A DNA stretch of 64,000 bases from Ifrita kowaldi (lineage: Eukaryota; Chordata; Aves; Passeriformes; Cinclosomatidae): assembly GCA_013398055.1 (NCBI GenBank), contig VZRS01012475.1, forward strand, positions 140,313 to 204,312. The letters are read 5' to 3'. The notes under the pieces are model-generated. The model did not search any database. It saw nothing but the letters and a program-made list of their open reading frames with translations, and was not told the DNA's origin. Positions within the stretch are counted from its first letter, which is position 1. Every line of letters starts with the position of its first letter. Shown here piece by piece: positions 14,845-27,449 of the stretch. A program made the position numbers and the translations under genes.

Positions 14845-14918
14845 AGCTGACTGGTGGAAGGGTCATCGCGGGCTTTGTCAGAGCTGACTGCTGGAGGGGT
14901 CACTGCTGGCTTTGTTAG
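14845..14918. repeat. Two-unit tandem repeat, 37 bp
   Basis: Units 14845-14881 and 14882-14918 both begin AGCTGACTG and end GGCTTTGT(C/T)AG, with a few substitutions and no length change. Confidence 0.8.
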
Positions 14919-15448
14919 AGCCTGGGTCATTAACACCTCGCTGCAGGGCAAGGCACGTGAAGGTCAGGAGAAAGTCTGGCAGCAACTGGCTCTCTGAGAT
15001 TTAGTCTGAAAGTTCTCCAGGAACTAAGGATGAAGGAAAACAATTTGAACAGTTAGCCAATGCAGGAGTAAATAATAGTATTCTTCACCTGGGAGGAGAA
15101 CCTTTGGAAGAGTGGTTTGGTATTTTTGAATTTGATGTGGGAATAATTTGTCTTTCCATCCCTTCATATGGTGGCTTCAAAACTGATTCAAAACTTAATT
15201 CTGGATGCTGCTGGATGGCAGAACTGGATTGACTGAGCAAACTGAAATGGAAGACAGTCACTGATGACTGGAATTGGGCCTGACTTGGTAACACACAGCT
15301 TTAATTCCTTCATCAAAAGGACTGTATTGGCTTTGAAGATATTTGTGCAAGGAGCCATTCCAGTGTAAAATCTCCTGGCGTGCTCTGAAGGCATGCTGAC
15401 CAAGGGCCAGATTCTGCAATCACCTGGCCTTGGCTAAGTCAGTTTGGA

Positions 15449-15927
15449 TTATAGAAACATAGAAAGTGAAGGGTTGGAAGGAACCTTAACGATCATCTAG
15501 TCCCAACTCCCCCTGCCAGGAGTATGGACACACCTTCCACTAGACCAGGTTGCTCAAGGCCTTATCCAACCTGGCCTTGACCTCTGACAGGGTTGGAGCT
15601 TTCACAACTTCCCCGGGCAATCTGTTCCAGTACCTCACCGCCCTCACAGTAAACAATTTCTTCCTAATATCCAGCCTGAATTTCCTCTCTTTCAATTTGC
15701 ACCCATTACTCCTTGTTCTGTCACTGCAGTTCCTGATGAAGAGTCCCTCTCCAGCTTCCCTGTAGGCCCTTCAGATACTGAAAGGTTGCTATAAGGTCTC
15801 AATGCACCCTTCTCCAGGCTGAACAGCCTCAACTCTTTCCCCCGTCTTCGTAGGGGAGATGCTCCAGTCCTCTTATCAACTTTGTGGATCTGCTCTGGAC
15901 TTGCTCCAAGAGTTCCACGTCTTTTTT
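15449..15927 (-). mobile_element. CR1 LINE, truncated 3' end
   Basis: Classical avian CR1 3' sequence read in reverse complement: ATAGAAACATAGAAAG, GGTTGGAAGGAACCTT, CAACCTGGCCTTGA, CTTCTCCAGGCTGAACA. No reverse transcriptase remains. Confidence 0.93.
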
Positions 15928-18900
15928 TATTTCATGTCTGAGTGGATTGATTTGCACACAGCAGCATTGGTATTAAATGAGTCCCAGTTTTTCTGTGTCC
16001 AGCACAAACCTGCTAATTCTTCTTGTCCTACTTTATGGCAGGTAAAAACTACAAGACTTTGAGACTACAGTATGAGAGAATTTGCTGCACACTAATCAAA
16101 TGGATGCAGTTTTTTTCAAGTGGTTTTCCAAGAAAAGTTGGGCAGCAGTATGCAGAAGCCTCTGAGACATTATCTGATGGCAGTCTGTGACCCCCACAGC
16201 TTCTCTACCTCCCTTCTTCCTCTTCCCAGAGCAAGTTACAGAGCGGCGTGCACTGCAAGTGCACTGAAAACACTCACTTCATTGGGAAATGCTGAGTGCG
16301 ATTTCAAGGCTGTTGCACAGAGTAGGGCAGTGTGGTGATATCTGCAAAATATAGAGGAAATCAGCTTCTCTGAGAGCCTTTCACCCTGGACATTACTATG
16401 GGCCCACAGGACTGGGCTGGGGTCGGGTGCAGGCAAAGCGGAGTGTCCTGGCTGGGGGAGGCTGCTTGATCTCCCACTGCCCCAGCTTATGAGTCTCAGG
16501 TTTCTGATTGCATGTTGGCTAGAAAGCCTTCATGGACCGAAGCTCATGCTGGCTTGTGTAAAAAAACTACAAAGACTACCACGAACTTCTTTCCCCCAGT
16601 TAAAAGTAAAAACAGAACAAAACCACCCAGAGCTGTCCATTCCTCTTTTACTATTTATTTTAAAATGCAGGCAAATGAAAGAGGAACTGGACAGTAACTG
16701 TATTTCTAATTATCTAACTCTTCCTTAGGCACAGGGGATGGGTTTGACTGTTAGCAGGATGGCTGGTCTTACTATGTCTGCACACAGCCTCAGGAGTACC
16801 TTGTGGATGCTTCCAGGGGGCTCAGTTACTTGAAGGCATAAGTGCTTTCCAGATTAGGGGTTTGATCAGAACTGCAGAAACATAAAGTCTGTGGTTGCAG
16901 TCCTGGCATGCTGATAACATAACTGAAAGCTGCTGGATTAGGTCAGGCCCCAGCCACCAGCACTGGAGGGTGTCTGTGGGGTTTGGTTGCAGAGCCAGAC
17001 AGCAGCAGGGAGACAAAACTGGAAAGGAAGGGCAGCAGCTGAATGGTGGGAGTGGGAAAACCAATCCTACAAGAGGGATGTCCCTCAAGTGTCCATCACA
17101 CTGTCAGGGCTAGCTGATGGCAAACATGCTTGAGATAGTGCAGACACAGAACAATATATTTTTAATAAATTCTGGCCTTACAAAATATACAGTGTACCAT
17201 ACTGGCCTAGAGAGATGAGGAATGTCTCTAAAATTCCTGGGTTTGCTTGACTTTGTTTTGCTCTTGCATGGCCATCTGTGCTGCTGGGCAAATGCAGCTT
17301 GCTGGTCTCTGTTCCCACAGCTGTGCTGGCCGGTTTGGGTCCTGGCCAGGCTGCATGAAAACAGCACTGATGCTGGGTGCTGCATGAGAGTGCCACATAC
17401 TGAGGGCTGTACTGGGAGGGAACAGGAGAAGAGAAACTGTGGGACTTGCTTTGGTTACAACTCTAAACTAAACACTGGTGTTTACTTTTCTGTGCAGGCA
17501 CTGTGGATGCTCCAGAGATGGGGACGGGGACCTCAGCGGACACCAGAGGGTGTCTGGAGGGACCGGCAGGAGCACAGAAGCAGGGCCAGCTCCTTGGTCG
17601 GGCGCTGCAACTGGGAAAGCAAAACCTGTCTGCTCACGTGAGTGTGAGGGAACAGAGGAACTGAGGCATGGCCGTGAATTCAAACCGAGGTGAGCCTTGC
17701 AGGGGAGCTTTTGGAGCAAAACCTCCTGCAGTGGCTGAAGCGTCAGCCCACCCCTGAGAACAGAACCCTGCTTCCCTGCAACTCAGACTCCTCTCAGAGT
17801 AAGAGATCCACCCCTCTGTGCACAGTACAGGCATGAGCCTGTGTCTTGAACCAGAGCCCTTCTGGCTGTTTGTGCCTTCACAGCCCTCTGCATGGCTCCT
17901 CAGCAGCCAGGGCAGCAGAGCCTGACCACTGTGAGATGGATGGCCTGAGGTGGCTGGGCTTGGGACTGTCGGTGTGGCTGCTCACAGCTTCCCCGGAGCC
18001 CTTCCGTGTGCTGCCTGTGGCTGGGTCGGCCGCAGGCCCCGTGTGCCCGGCCCGCTGAGGCTGCACTGGGCAGAGGCCGAGGTACTCGCCCTCAGCCCGC
18101 TCGTGAGCCTCGTGCACCGCGGCAGGATGGGGAGAGCTGCTTTCACAACCTGGATGTGTTGTCACTCACATCCAGACATTTCCTGTTATCTAACCTCAGC
18201 CTTATCTTCCCCATTCGCAGCTTCCTCTTGAAGGAGGAGCAGCCCCTTCAAAACCGAGCTGTGTGCCCGGCCTGTTTCCCCACCGCGCTCCTGCACGACC
18301 CCCGCTGCGGCCCTGCGCTGCCGGCCCTGCCTGCCGCGGGCCAGGATGGCCCAGCTATGGTAGGTGCCAGGTCCCCGTCCTGCCCGCGGAAGGGGTCGCT
18401 GGGGACAGGGGAGGATCCGTCCTTCGGGGTTCATCTACTGTTTCTCCCTCGGGAGGTCCCAAAGGACCACGAGTGTTGGGACACCAAAACCCGCGGGGTG
18501 TCCATGTTCCTGGCAATGGAGAAAGCGGTCCTCCCACGCTGTGATACACCTCGAGCTTCGGGGGGTCTTCATCTTGCTCGGGTTTGGGCTGCCTCCCTTT
18601 GGTGATGGGGCTGTGTCTGCCTAAGCCGGCGGGGCTTTTTGGTGCCTCCTTTCAGGGATGAGGTAGCGTTTGGCCGCGTGTGCTTGGGGAGGGCAGGCTC
18701 AGGGATGGAGTGCCACTGGTCCCAGCCAGGGAGCACTGTTCTCTGGACCACGGCTTCTTGATGAGGATGAAATATGATTAGCAGTGATATGTAGCCCTAC
18801 TCGGCACCAGGGTGCATGTGTGTGTGCTCCTTCAGCTCTCACACACACACATGCTGCCTGTGAGCTGCTGGCAGTGGGAGATTTTGATCTAAATTAGTCA

Positions 18901-20811
18901 TAGATGAGGCAGCGCACAACGAACAAGGGAGGGTGTGAGATGGAGAAGGGTGTAACCAGGGAGAGACCCTGTCCCAGCCGTGTGAAAGTGTGCTCTTCAT
19001 CTCCATTTCTCACTGTCCTGATGGTTTCAGTACAGCAGATGAAAGTTTACTGCACACCCCTCTTCTCCTCTTTGGGTGTCTGGGGCATGAGCAGCCATGG
19101 GGACAGAGTCCAGTGTGCAGGGATGGGGCCTGTGGAGCTCAGGGTGACTGCAGGGGCTGTGGGAGCATGAGAGGCTGGTGACCTCCAGGTAATGGGGTGC
19201 TTATCAGGCCCTTCCTGGGGGCTTTGGAGTGAGCCAGCATTTGTCTGGCAAAGCTCCCTGCAGTGTCCACTGCAGGGCTGGGGGCATAGAAAGGTCCTAT
19301 ACAGAGCAGGACAGCATCCAGTGGAAGCCTGCAATGAGCAAAGTCTTGTTTTACTCTGTTATGACGAAGGCTTCCAGCTCCTAGGGGAAGCACAACCCAA
19401 GGTTTCAGCTGGCCAGGGGTTCAGTGGACCCTGTTGCCACAGATCTATGGGGACTCACTTTCAATTCAGGCTGTGATTTGTGTTTCACCAAGTGGAAAAG
19501 AGAAATGACCTTGATTCCAGTTAAAATCCTACATAATAAATGCATGCCTTGAAATGGCTGCAGCCTGCATCCTAGTGCTCTGCTACTCAGTATGTGAAAA
19601 CCACACAGCCACACTTTGATGCATGCTGTTGTCAGGTTTAGAGTCAAATTTATCCAATAATTTTACTTCTCATTTATTTTCATTATCAGTTGCAGAACAG
19701 TCTGACAGCCCTGTAAAAATACCTGAGCGATGATGTGCAGCCTGGAGGGGACTTTTTGTGACTTTGGTAAGGGACTGACTCAAGAATGCAGGAAGAAAAA
19801 TTCTTTCTGTTTTGACTTCACAGTATGCAGTAGATTGCTCAGTTTTATAACACTGAGCTTTTACTTGGAAATACCCACTTTAGCTTGAAACCAGAAACTC
19901 TGACAATGACAAATCCATTCACATCAGATATGATCTCTACGGGTAGAGTTGCATTCCCATCTGCTGATAGAATTATCTCCATTGTGTACCCACCCCTTAT
20001 CTATCCCTCACAGCAACATTTTAAGTGTCTGTTTTTCCCCTCAGAAAGCCACAATGGGGGGGATTATTTTAAGCTGCAATTGCAGAAGCAGTGCTGCCTT
20101 GTTTTCTTCTTCCTCCTCCAAGGCCAGATCTGCCCCTGTTAGACATCAGCACTGAAGCTGAAGGCAATCTGCTCACTGATACCTGTGGAAGAGCTTGCTC
20201 AGCCTTTTTCTAGTAGCTTCCCCACATTTTGGTATAGCTTAGAGTCCTTTTGGGGATCACAGGTTCACATGTACTCCAGTAGGCTGATCTTAAATCACCT
20301 TATTAACACTGTTTTCTTATGTTCGTGACATGCACATGCTGCTTTTATCCATTGCCACATACTTCTGTCCACCATGGCTGAACTGCATTTGGAATGAGGA
20401 GCCAGAAAATGGAACTGGTCACTATCTACATCGCACCCAAGGCAAAGGTGGAGACAGGGGAATGCCAGAATTGCAAAGTCTGGGTAGTGACTCAGTCTAG
20501 AAACTGATTTTACCTTTACAGCTGTAGCTGTTATTTTGCTCTTAAGTCTTACTCCACTCTCTTCTGGGTTCTGAGAACACGTATTTGCCATTACTGTTTT
20601 TTATTTTGTGCTTTCACCTCTCCCTTTCCAGGTATGTTTCTGTGTGTGATACTAGATGGGATCCTATGATCATCTGTGTAAAATAGTCACAGGAGTTAGA
20701 GATACAAATGGTTGATGAACTGCCCACTGTATGATACTGCTAATATACTTAATTTAATTCTACTTTAGTGTCTTTAATGGTCTACCTTCAAAAATATAAT
20801 TTAAAACATTT

Positions 20812-20875
20812 TATATTTTATAGCATAAAATATATTATAAGTATATTATAAATAATAAATATATTATAAATAGCA
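20812..20875. repeat. AT-rich tandem tract
   Basis: Irregular repeats of ATATTATAA over about 60 bp, low complexity. Confidence 0.75.
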
Positions 20876-21409
20876 TGACTACTTTCTCACAAACTGGTGA
20901 TGCTTGTCATGTGAAATTAAAACCTGTGGACTGGTAATAAAGCTAAAACACCATGCTAAAAACTCAGCCATATCTGGACATGTCCACAAAGAGTATGAAT
21001 AGCATAAATACTGTTGTGCAGAATGGGTGTGTGAATTAAGAGCCAGTATGGATTTTTCTGGGAGAGTTGTACAGTATCAGAATTTCAAATCTGTTTTTAA
21101 ACTGAATTACTAAATAGTCAGCATCTGAGAAGGACACAGAACAGAGTAATACTGTGCAACATCTTCTCTTGTGTATGTTTTGTTATTTAGTTTTCTTCAG
21201 GTGCATTTCTGTATTTCCTGCACACTCCTGTTAAAAGAACAAGGGAGTAACAGTATCTTTTGTCTTTGTGCAAGAAGTGTGTGTGTGGGGGAATATGATG
21301 TTCACCCTTAAAGGTCAGATTATGCCAGCATATGGAAAGCTCCATTTATTGCAGGAAAGGCTTTTTCTGTCTGCTAGAAATGAAGCAGAAGGGGGTTAGT
21401 TTGTCAACA

Positions 21410-21436
21410 GAAGAGAAAGTTTCACTTCACTTCTGA
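21410..21436 (-). promoter_or_regulatory. ISRE/EICE-like motif upstream of miR-223
   Basis: The minus strand reads GAAGTGAAGTGAAACTTTC, close to an interferon-stimulated response element (GAAANNGAAAC, one mismatch) and to the PU.1/IRF composite element. It lies about 390 bp upstream of the hairpin. miR-223 is known to be driven by PU.1 and C/EBP in myeloid cells. Occupancy is inferred only. Confidence 0.35.
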
Positions 21437-21810
21437 AGAAATTCATTGTTTCCCTATGTGGAGCTTGGTTTTCTTTCAGCATCATAATCTTTACAGTATT
21501 CTGCCAAATGGAGGAGCCTCCAAAAGAGTCAATGGTGAACCCCTATGTGCATGCCCAGGGGCAGAGTTGTACTTCTTTTTGTGACTTTTAATTTAATATA
21601 GTGGATATTTTCCTCAGCAGAAGGCAGCGTCTGCTGGAGTGGTTCTCTCTCACCCAAAAAAGCATGTAGGAGGGGGAAATATGGGAGGGTTAATGATGCT
21701 TTTTGCTAACTGGAAAAAGGCTCTGCAGTTAACAACAGCTGCTGTGCTTCTTTTCCCTCTCTGTGTGCCCAGGCTGGCATCCAGCGAGGACACTGTGACC
21801 GCCGGGAGCT

Positions 21811-21900
21811 GCAGTGTGGCACTGCGTGTATTTGACAAGCTGAGTCCGACACTCAGTGTGCAGAGTGTCAGTTTGTCAAATACCCCAAGTGAGGCACTGC
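21811..21900 (+). ncRNA. MIR223: pre-miR-223 hairpin
   Basis: Myeloid microRNA precursor. The 3p arm, 21866-21887, begins TGTCAGTTTGTC and ends AAATACCCCA, identical to the human mature miR-223-3p as I remember it; the seed is GTCAGTT. The 5p arm, 21825-21846, begins CGTGTATTTGAC and ends AAGCTGAGTC. The arms pair over GTATTTGACAA / TTGTCAAATAC and CACTC / GAGTG around a short AGTGTGCA loop, and the lower stem pairs GCAGTG with CACTGC at the ends given. In human the gene lies just 3' of VSIG4 on the opposite strand; here it lies 4.6 kb from the VSIG4-B stop in the same orientation. Confidence 0.96.
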
Positions 21901-23779
21901 TGAGCAACGCCATGCCGAGGCTCCAGCCCTTTCCTCCTGCTCTGGCAGGAGTCTTCCTCTCCAGGCTCTGGCACCTCTCCAGAAACCCACCGAGGTATTG
22001 AACAGCCCATACCATTGTTCCAGAACAACTGACTGATCCTGTGCTGCCAGGTTTCCCTTCCGCCTCGGTTTTGGAAGTGTCTGTCGGGGTATCCCTCCCA
22101 ACAGTAAATCTGAGCAGAAGTGGTGCTGGTGCAACTCCTCAGCACTGTGAAGACAGGGAATTGTGCCCTGGGTCCTTGTTCTTTGCATCCAAATACAGTG
22201 CTGTTCTCTTACACAGCATTAACTAGCCAGCTGTTAATTAAGCTCAGTTAACAAGGATCCTGGCAACTATAATCATAACATCATGGGTAAAGGCAGCATT
22301 ATCCATATTAAGAATCTTTCCTTTGCACATACAGGAATCTTTTTTATATGGAGTACAAACTAATGAGGCTGCTGATTAATTTCCCTCTGGCCTATTAGCC
22401 TGTGAAAAATGCATGTTTGCTCAATCTGTTTTAAATTAGGCCATGGAGTCCATTGCCCCTCCTGGGAGCCTTGCTGTTTGGAGAAGACTTCTTGTCTTTC
22501 GTGGTTATTCCTAATCAGCACTTGCAGCAAGGTTGCCTATTCTACTATTTAAGTAAAGTAATTCCCTCTGAATTGTCCCACTTGAAGATGTAATGATTGC
22601 TAAGTGTTTTCAGTAACTGACTTGTAGCATTTCAGATATGTCAGGGTAGGGGAATGACAGGGGTAGCATCCAGCCCAGTTTGACAAATCAAACTCTCTGA
22701 AAGCATTTGACATGGAAAACTCAGAAATAAAAAAATCCGAAGACCCTACTGAGTAGTTTTAGGACAGTACCACCAGCAATTTTTGCAATATTTGAGAATA
22801 TTAATAAACTTGAATACTAAGGTTTTGGGCTTTTTGTTGCAACTATTTCTTAGTAAATATTTTGAAGAAGTTGGAGTTTGTACAAAGCTGGGACCCATGA
22901 ATGTATATCATTGCCTAAGCAAATTGTGTTCTGCTTTTTTCTGTGAATAGCTTGTGCGCTTCTGGACAAACAGGGTCCAGAAGTGGTCCAGAAATGGCCC
23001 TATTCCTTATGACTCACACTCCCATGGTCTCTCTCAAGCACCTCCTCATGACTCACAGACATCACCCTGATCTTTATGACTGAGGTTAGCTTCAAAAGAG
23101 AGCCAGGTCTATGATTTCAGGCTTTGCTTTGTCCACAGTGGATCCTCCATGAAGCAGCCAGCCATGTCAACCCCAGGACCTGCTGTTACTCAAACCTCGA
23201 GGTTTCAACAGACCCAACCTCCTTTGCACCACAGCTGGCCAAGTGTTCGTTTATGCCCTTCATTCTTGTTTTCTCATGCATTTCCAATTTTTGCTTTCAG
23301 TAGTTTGCCCTCTGCTTTTTAGATAACTCTCCCCTTCAGCCCCCAGTTCCCTCCAGCTGACTGGTGAAGGGGAAGAAAGTAAACCCCTTCCTCTCTTACA
23401 AGAACAAGCACCAAATTACAGTGGGACAAATTTCTCTGGGACTTCATCTCCCACCTCCCTGCTCCTTGAAGTATGGTACTAACCCAGCAGGTGTAAAAGC
23501 CAATGAGTCTCCTCCATGGGACAGGCACTGCAAGGGGAACTGCAAGTCTCATGACACGGAACTGGCCACTTGAGACAGAGTGTTTTTGGGAGGCAGTGTC
23601 CTTTCAGGGTAGAAGCTGAGCTTTTCCTTCCGTTTTGGAACAGAGCTGGGGCTCAGCAGATGAGCACTGGCTCAGTGACCAGTGCAAGGAAAGGAAAAGT
23701 TTTCTGGTTTGATGATGATGCAACACAGCAAAACCCTCTGTGACTTTCAGAAGAAAAATGTTGTTGCCAACAGGTTTTA

Positions 23780-24059
23780 CTACAAACATGGAAAACATGC
23801 CAAAAGTAAAATAAAGAAATAATCACATACTTGCTGCACAGGGAAAAACACCTCAGCACTGGAGACAGGCTTCTTATGTTTCCACTGTTCGGCTACTTGT
23901 GACCAAAGTCCTTTTGCTGCCCTAACTAGAGGCACTGACAACACAGAGTTCATGGAGGCTGGTCCATCTGGAGCATCTGCTCCTCCTTTCTTAACTCCTG
24001 CTGCCTTCTTCCTCTGTAGCTTCTCCCAGGCTTCATGTCTTCTGAGGAAGGTGTCCAGA
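23780..24059 (-). other. Unassigned open frame abutting the LTR
   Basis: The minus strand reads GLDTFLRRHEAWEKLQRKKA and stays open for about 90 codons to 23780. The start recalls a spectrin-repeat helix, but the rest matches nothing I know. The LTR target site lies at its 5' edge, at a TAG that could have served as a splice acceptor. It may be a decayed exon or chance. Confidence 0.25.
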
Positions 24060-24064
24060 CCTAC

Positions 24065-24566
24065 TGTAGTGGGTTGACCTGAATTGACAGACAACCTGTT
24101 AATCCAATTACGTTTCTCTCAATGTCACATGTTTAAATTGTGTGAAAAGGCAGAACTTGGGGGAGGTTTCTTCCTTTTCAGCTGAGTGTTGGGACGGGAC
24201 GGAGGGGTGGCCTAAGAGCCCAGGGCCCAGGGCCCAGGGCCTGCTGAGTCGGGNAGCTAGTGGGCTAGTGGCAGAAAAAAACCCTTTGCGTCTAAGCCGA
24301 AATAATTATCCTTAAAAAATTAATAAACCCATGTAATGGTCCATGTCTTGCAGTATAGCAATCTGTAAGTTATCATGGAAAAGATGTGTTACACCACAGC
24401 AGTTTGTTTTTCTTCCTTGTCTGTTTAATAAAACCTCTTTATATTCTGCAAGTTCAGTGCCTGCTTTGCTTTCTCCTAATTTTTGTCTCACACAAAAGAA
24501 AGTATTAAGTGAAACCTCTACACTAAATTAGTGTTTCTAGCCGGTTTCCAAATTCAACCCGCTACA
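24065..24566 (+). mobile_element. Solo LTR of an endogenous retrovirus
   Basis: 502 bp beginning TGTAGTGGGTTGA and ending TCAACCCGCTACA, inverted termini that match at 12 of 13 bases and give TG...CA ends. It is flanked by perfect 5-bp target duplications CCTAC (24060-24064 and 24567-24571). AATAAA near 24427 sets the orientation as +. A GGGCCCA-type heptamer repeats three times near 24220. The 5-bp duplication fits an ERVL-type element; the family name is not determinable here. No internal viral genes are present. Confidence 0.9.
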
Positions 24567-26454
24567 CCTACTCAGAGCAGATCAGTGCTGGGAGGAATCA
24601 CAAGATTGAAAAATCATGGTGTTAAATAGTCAGTGAGTGAACCTGGAGCTCAGAGCTTGTAACAGCAGGAAAACTTACACAAAACACCAAGCTAATTGAA
24701 AATTAATGATGATGACATTTGGGGGGGAAAGGGGAGTGCCATGTCATGTGTTTTGGGCCTAGATCTGCTGAGGTAAGGATGGGGAAGCTGAGAAATTTTC
24801 AGTTCCCTTCCCACACAGTATTGACCTTGCACCACATGCTACTGCCCTGCGTGAGTGTGGCTGCAGCTCCCCATTCCCCTCGACTCCTTTGTTCCGCACC
24901 ACTCTGGAACTGCTGATGCCAGCAGCTTCTGCAGCATGGGGGCTTCAGGGCTGGCTGCCATGGGTCCCACAGGGACAGACTGGACCCTGTCTGCTTCCCT
25001 GGAGCACAGCCTGACACCCAGCACAGCCCTCCCTGCATGGCTGTCACTATGTTTGTGAAGCCCTCACAATATAGGCAGGAGATTTTTTTTCTCTGATCTT
25101 GCCCACCTCATGTCCTGCAGAAGAACCATCATTGAAATTCAGAGCAGTAAAGGTCAAAGTGTGGCTCTACACAGTGCTCAGGCCACAAACAGCAATGTGA
25201 CCCTGCTGTTAGGCTGCTGACTTGAGAAGGGATGATCCATGGCAGCAGAGACAAGCCTTGTGGGTAAAGTCAGGGCCAAGCAGGAGAGTGTGTGTGACTT
25301 GAGCTCGGCTGCTTCCCCATGCTTTCCTTGCTGCACCCACTGATTTAATAAAAGCCAGTAACTCTTCTTACAAATTTGGTTTGCTAAAGCCAGGAGGCAT
25401 TCCTCCTCCCTGACAAGCCTGGAGGACAAAGGGATGCTGGCTGGAAGGACAGATAGTGAGGACAGAGCTGACTGCAGTACTGCAGTACAGGCAAGATGCA
25501 GGTGATTAAACAATGACGAGGCAAATCAGGCTGCTGAGTGACAGCATACTGTAGAGAATGCACTGTAGCTGAAGGCAGGAACAGCATCCATGTTGCATGA
25601 CAGGTCAGCATTAGTAATCATACAAATTGACTTACGTCCCACAGAGTAAATTGGTGTCAGCGTGTTGTATTCAGAGAGGTTACTTAATCATTATCCAAAT
25701 GCCTCATATTTCTCTCTATTTTATTATGCCTCTGGCCCCCATAATGTAAAAATTAAGTGCCAGTACTAGTACCAGAACATCAGTTCTAGTTTTCCAGGAG
25801 AAAACCAGTGTGTGACAGTTCAGAGATTCATTTCTTCTCTCTCCTGAGCACTGAGCTACAGTCTGATAGCAAAAACAACATTCCTGGGACATTAACCTCC
25901 CCTCTGTGTCCCTTAACCATGCTGTAACAAAAAAAGAAAGACTCAAGGACAGGCAGGATGTACAACCAGTATTTGCTGAGCTGCAAAAGCCAGAGGATCT
26001 CCATTTCCAGCACAGTCCTGGTTCCTTGCAGCCTGGGATGTCTTAACAGGAACACATATTGGAGAGTACCCCTTGCCAGTGTTACTGACTGCCAACATTG
26101 CACCCAGCCTATAAATCCTGGATTTTTTTACAGGCTAAAGAATTTCATGTTCCCACTCCTTCAGATCCTCTCTTCCTGACCTCGGTCCTTCAGGTTGCTC
26201 AGAAACGACTTGCTCATTAGAAGTGTGTAGACAAACAGTTGGCTGGGGGTTTCTGCTCCCACAGGCAGGGCCTGGTCTGCCAAAGACCAAAAGTTTATGC
26301 AGCTCCTCTGGGTTAAAGCAAGCAGTGAGAGCAGAGCAGAGGGACAACAGGAGGAAGAGTTTCTTTCTGTTAAGTTCACTATTCAGTACCTGCAGCCCTG
26401 CATAGCTGCTCATGCAGAAAAGCCGGTACTCTACTAAATTCCTTCTATTTCATA

Positions 26455-27449
26455 TTACAATTCCATTGCAGTCACAAGGTTCTCATACTCAGGATCTTTC
26501 CTGTCTTTCACGGCGGTCTTTTCAGCGTTAGAGCACGTTTCCTTGTGTAGGCACTTAACAGGGACTTCCACCTCAGTGTGCAGCAGGGCGACCTCTGCAG
26601 TGCTGCGGCTGGGACAAGAGAGACATGAGTGAGAGGGACAACCAAAGCAGATGGCACTTCATTTACATCCTAGTGAGAGACAAGATCTACCACATAATCT
26701 GTGAAACAGCAAAATTCATGTTATTCTACTGAGGGCCTGGGGGGCTCTGAAAGACACTAGAAAATGATGTCAAAATAATTACACACACAAAAAGAAGCAC
26801 TGAACAGTTAATACTGTTCAGTACTATAAACTCTCATGGCATTATCATGTTATACTCTAAAGTTACCAGCAGACAGTCTAGCCTTTGGAAAGTAAATACC
26901 AGGAATAATTGGGAAAAATGGCTACAGATGGCTGTGGTGTGTCCCTGAGCTGAAAAGCAGTATGAAGGTGTTGAAGATTGAGATGAGGACAGGGCAGAAG
27001 ATGTGTTTGTATAATCATATGCTAATAGGAATTGTGCAAAGTAATACTTGGGCAAGCACTAAGACATGTTTCTTATAGAGAAAGGCATCTGTAGAGGGAA
27101 CTTAAAGGAAGAGCTGAGAATTTCTGTTCTTTGCTTTGTTAAATAATGGTGAGAATTTCCCACAGAGAAGAGGTTTCCCATGGCATGTGCTGGGCACAGC
27201 AAAGGACCCAGAGTATCTATTTTTCTACCACATTAAAGAACAGGCTGGCTGTCTCTTGTGACCATGTGTTAAGTCTTCATGTTGGTAATTAAACTGTGAA
27301 GGTGTTCAGATCCTTCCCCTGCAAGGCAAATTAATCTTTGCTTTTCACTGAGCAAGGAGGCTTTTTAGGAGCAGACATCAGTACAGTGCCCTCAGTCTTA
27401 ATGTCCCAAGTAGAAAATTCCACTCACAAAGCAACTTCATAGAGAGGTT
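26455..27449 (-). CDS. VSIG4-B cytoplasmic tail, two exons
   Basis: A 22-nt exon (27428-27449) behind a long polypyrimidine tract gives PLYEVA, then the last exon 26455-26608 gives RSTAEVALLHTEVEVP and ends DPEYENLVTAMEL before TAA. Size and phases of the 22-nt exon match A exactly, which supports both. Tyrosines: LYEV and EYENLV; YEN is a Grb2-type SH2 site and YENL is ITIM-like but lacks the usual hydrophobic residue at -2. Candidate poly(A) signal AATAAA at 25720-25725 on this strand. Confidence 0.83.

Larger units (their letters stand above)
10801..21810. other. Intergenic, upstream of miR-223
   Basis: Apart from the CR1 copy and low-complexity tracts, no coding exon is recognised. A GC-richer stretch at about 17.9-18.6 kb may be regulatory or carry upstream exons of the miR-223 primary transcript, but nothing in the sequence proves it. 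Confidence 0.5.

Noticed and set aside
18006..18605. 199-codon open frame on the plus strand
   Set aside because: Lies in GC-rich DNA where long frames arise by chance; other frames are also open there and none looks like a protein family.
1..21800. MSN (moesin) exons expected by synteny
   Set aside because: No FERM or C-terminal actin-binding sequence is seen on either strand; MSN must lie further left or elsewhere.
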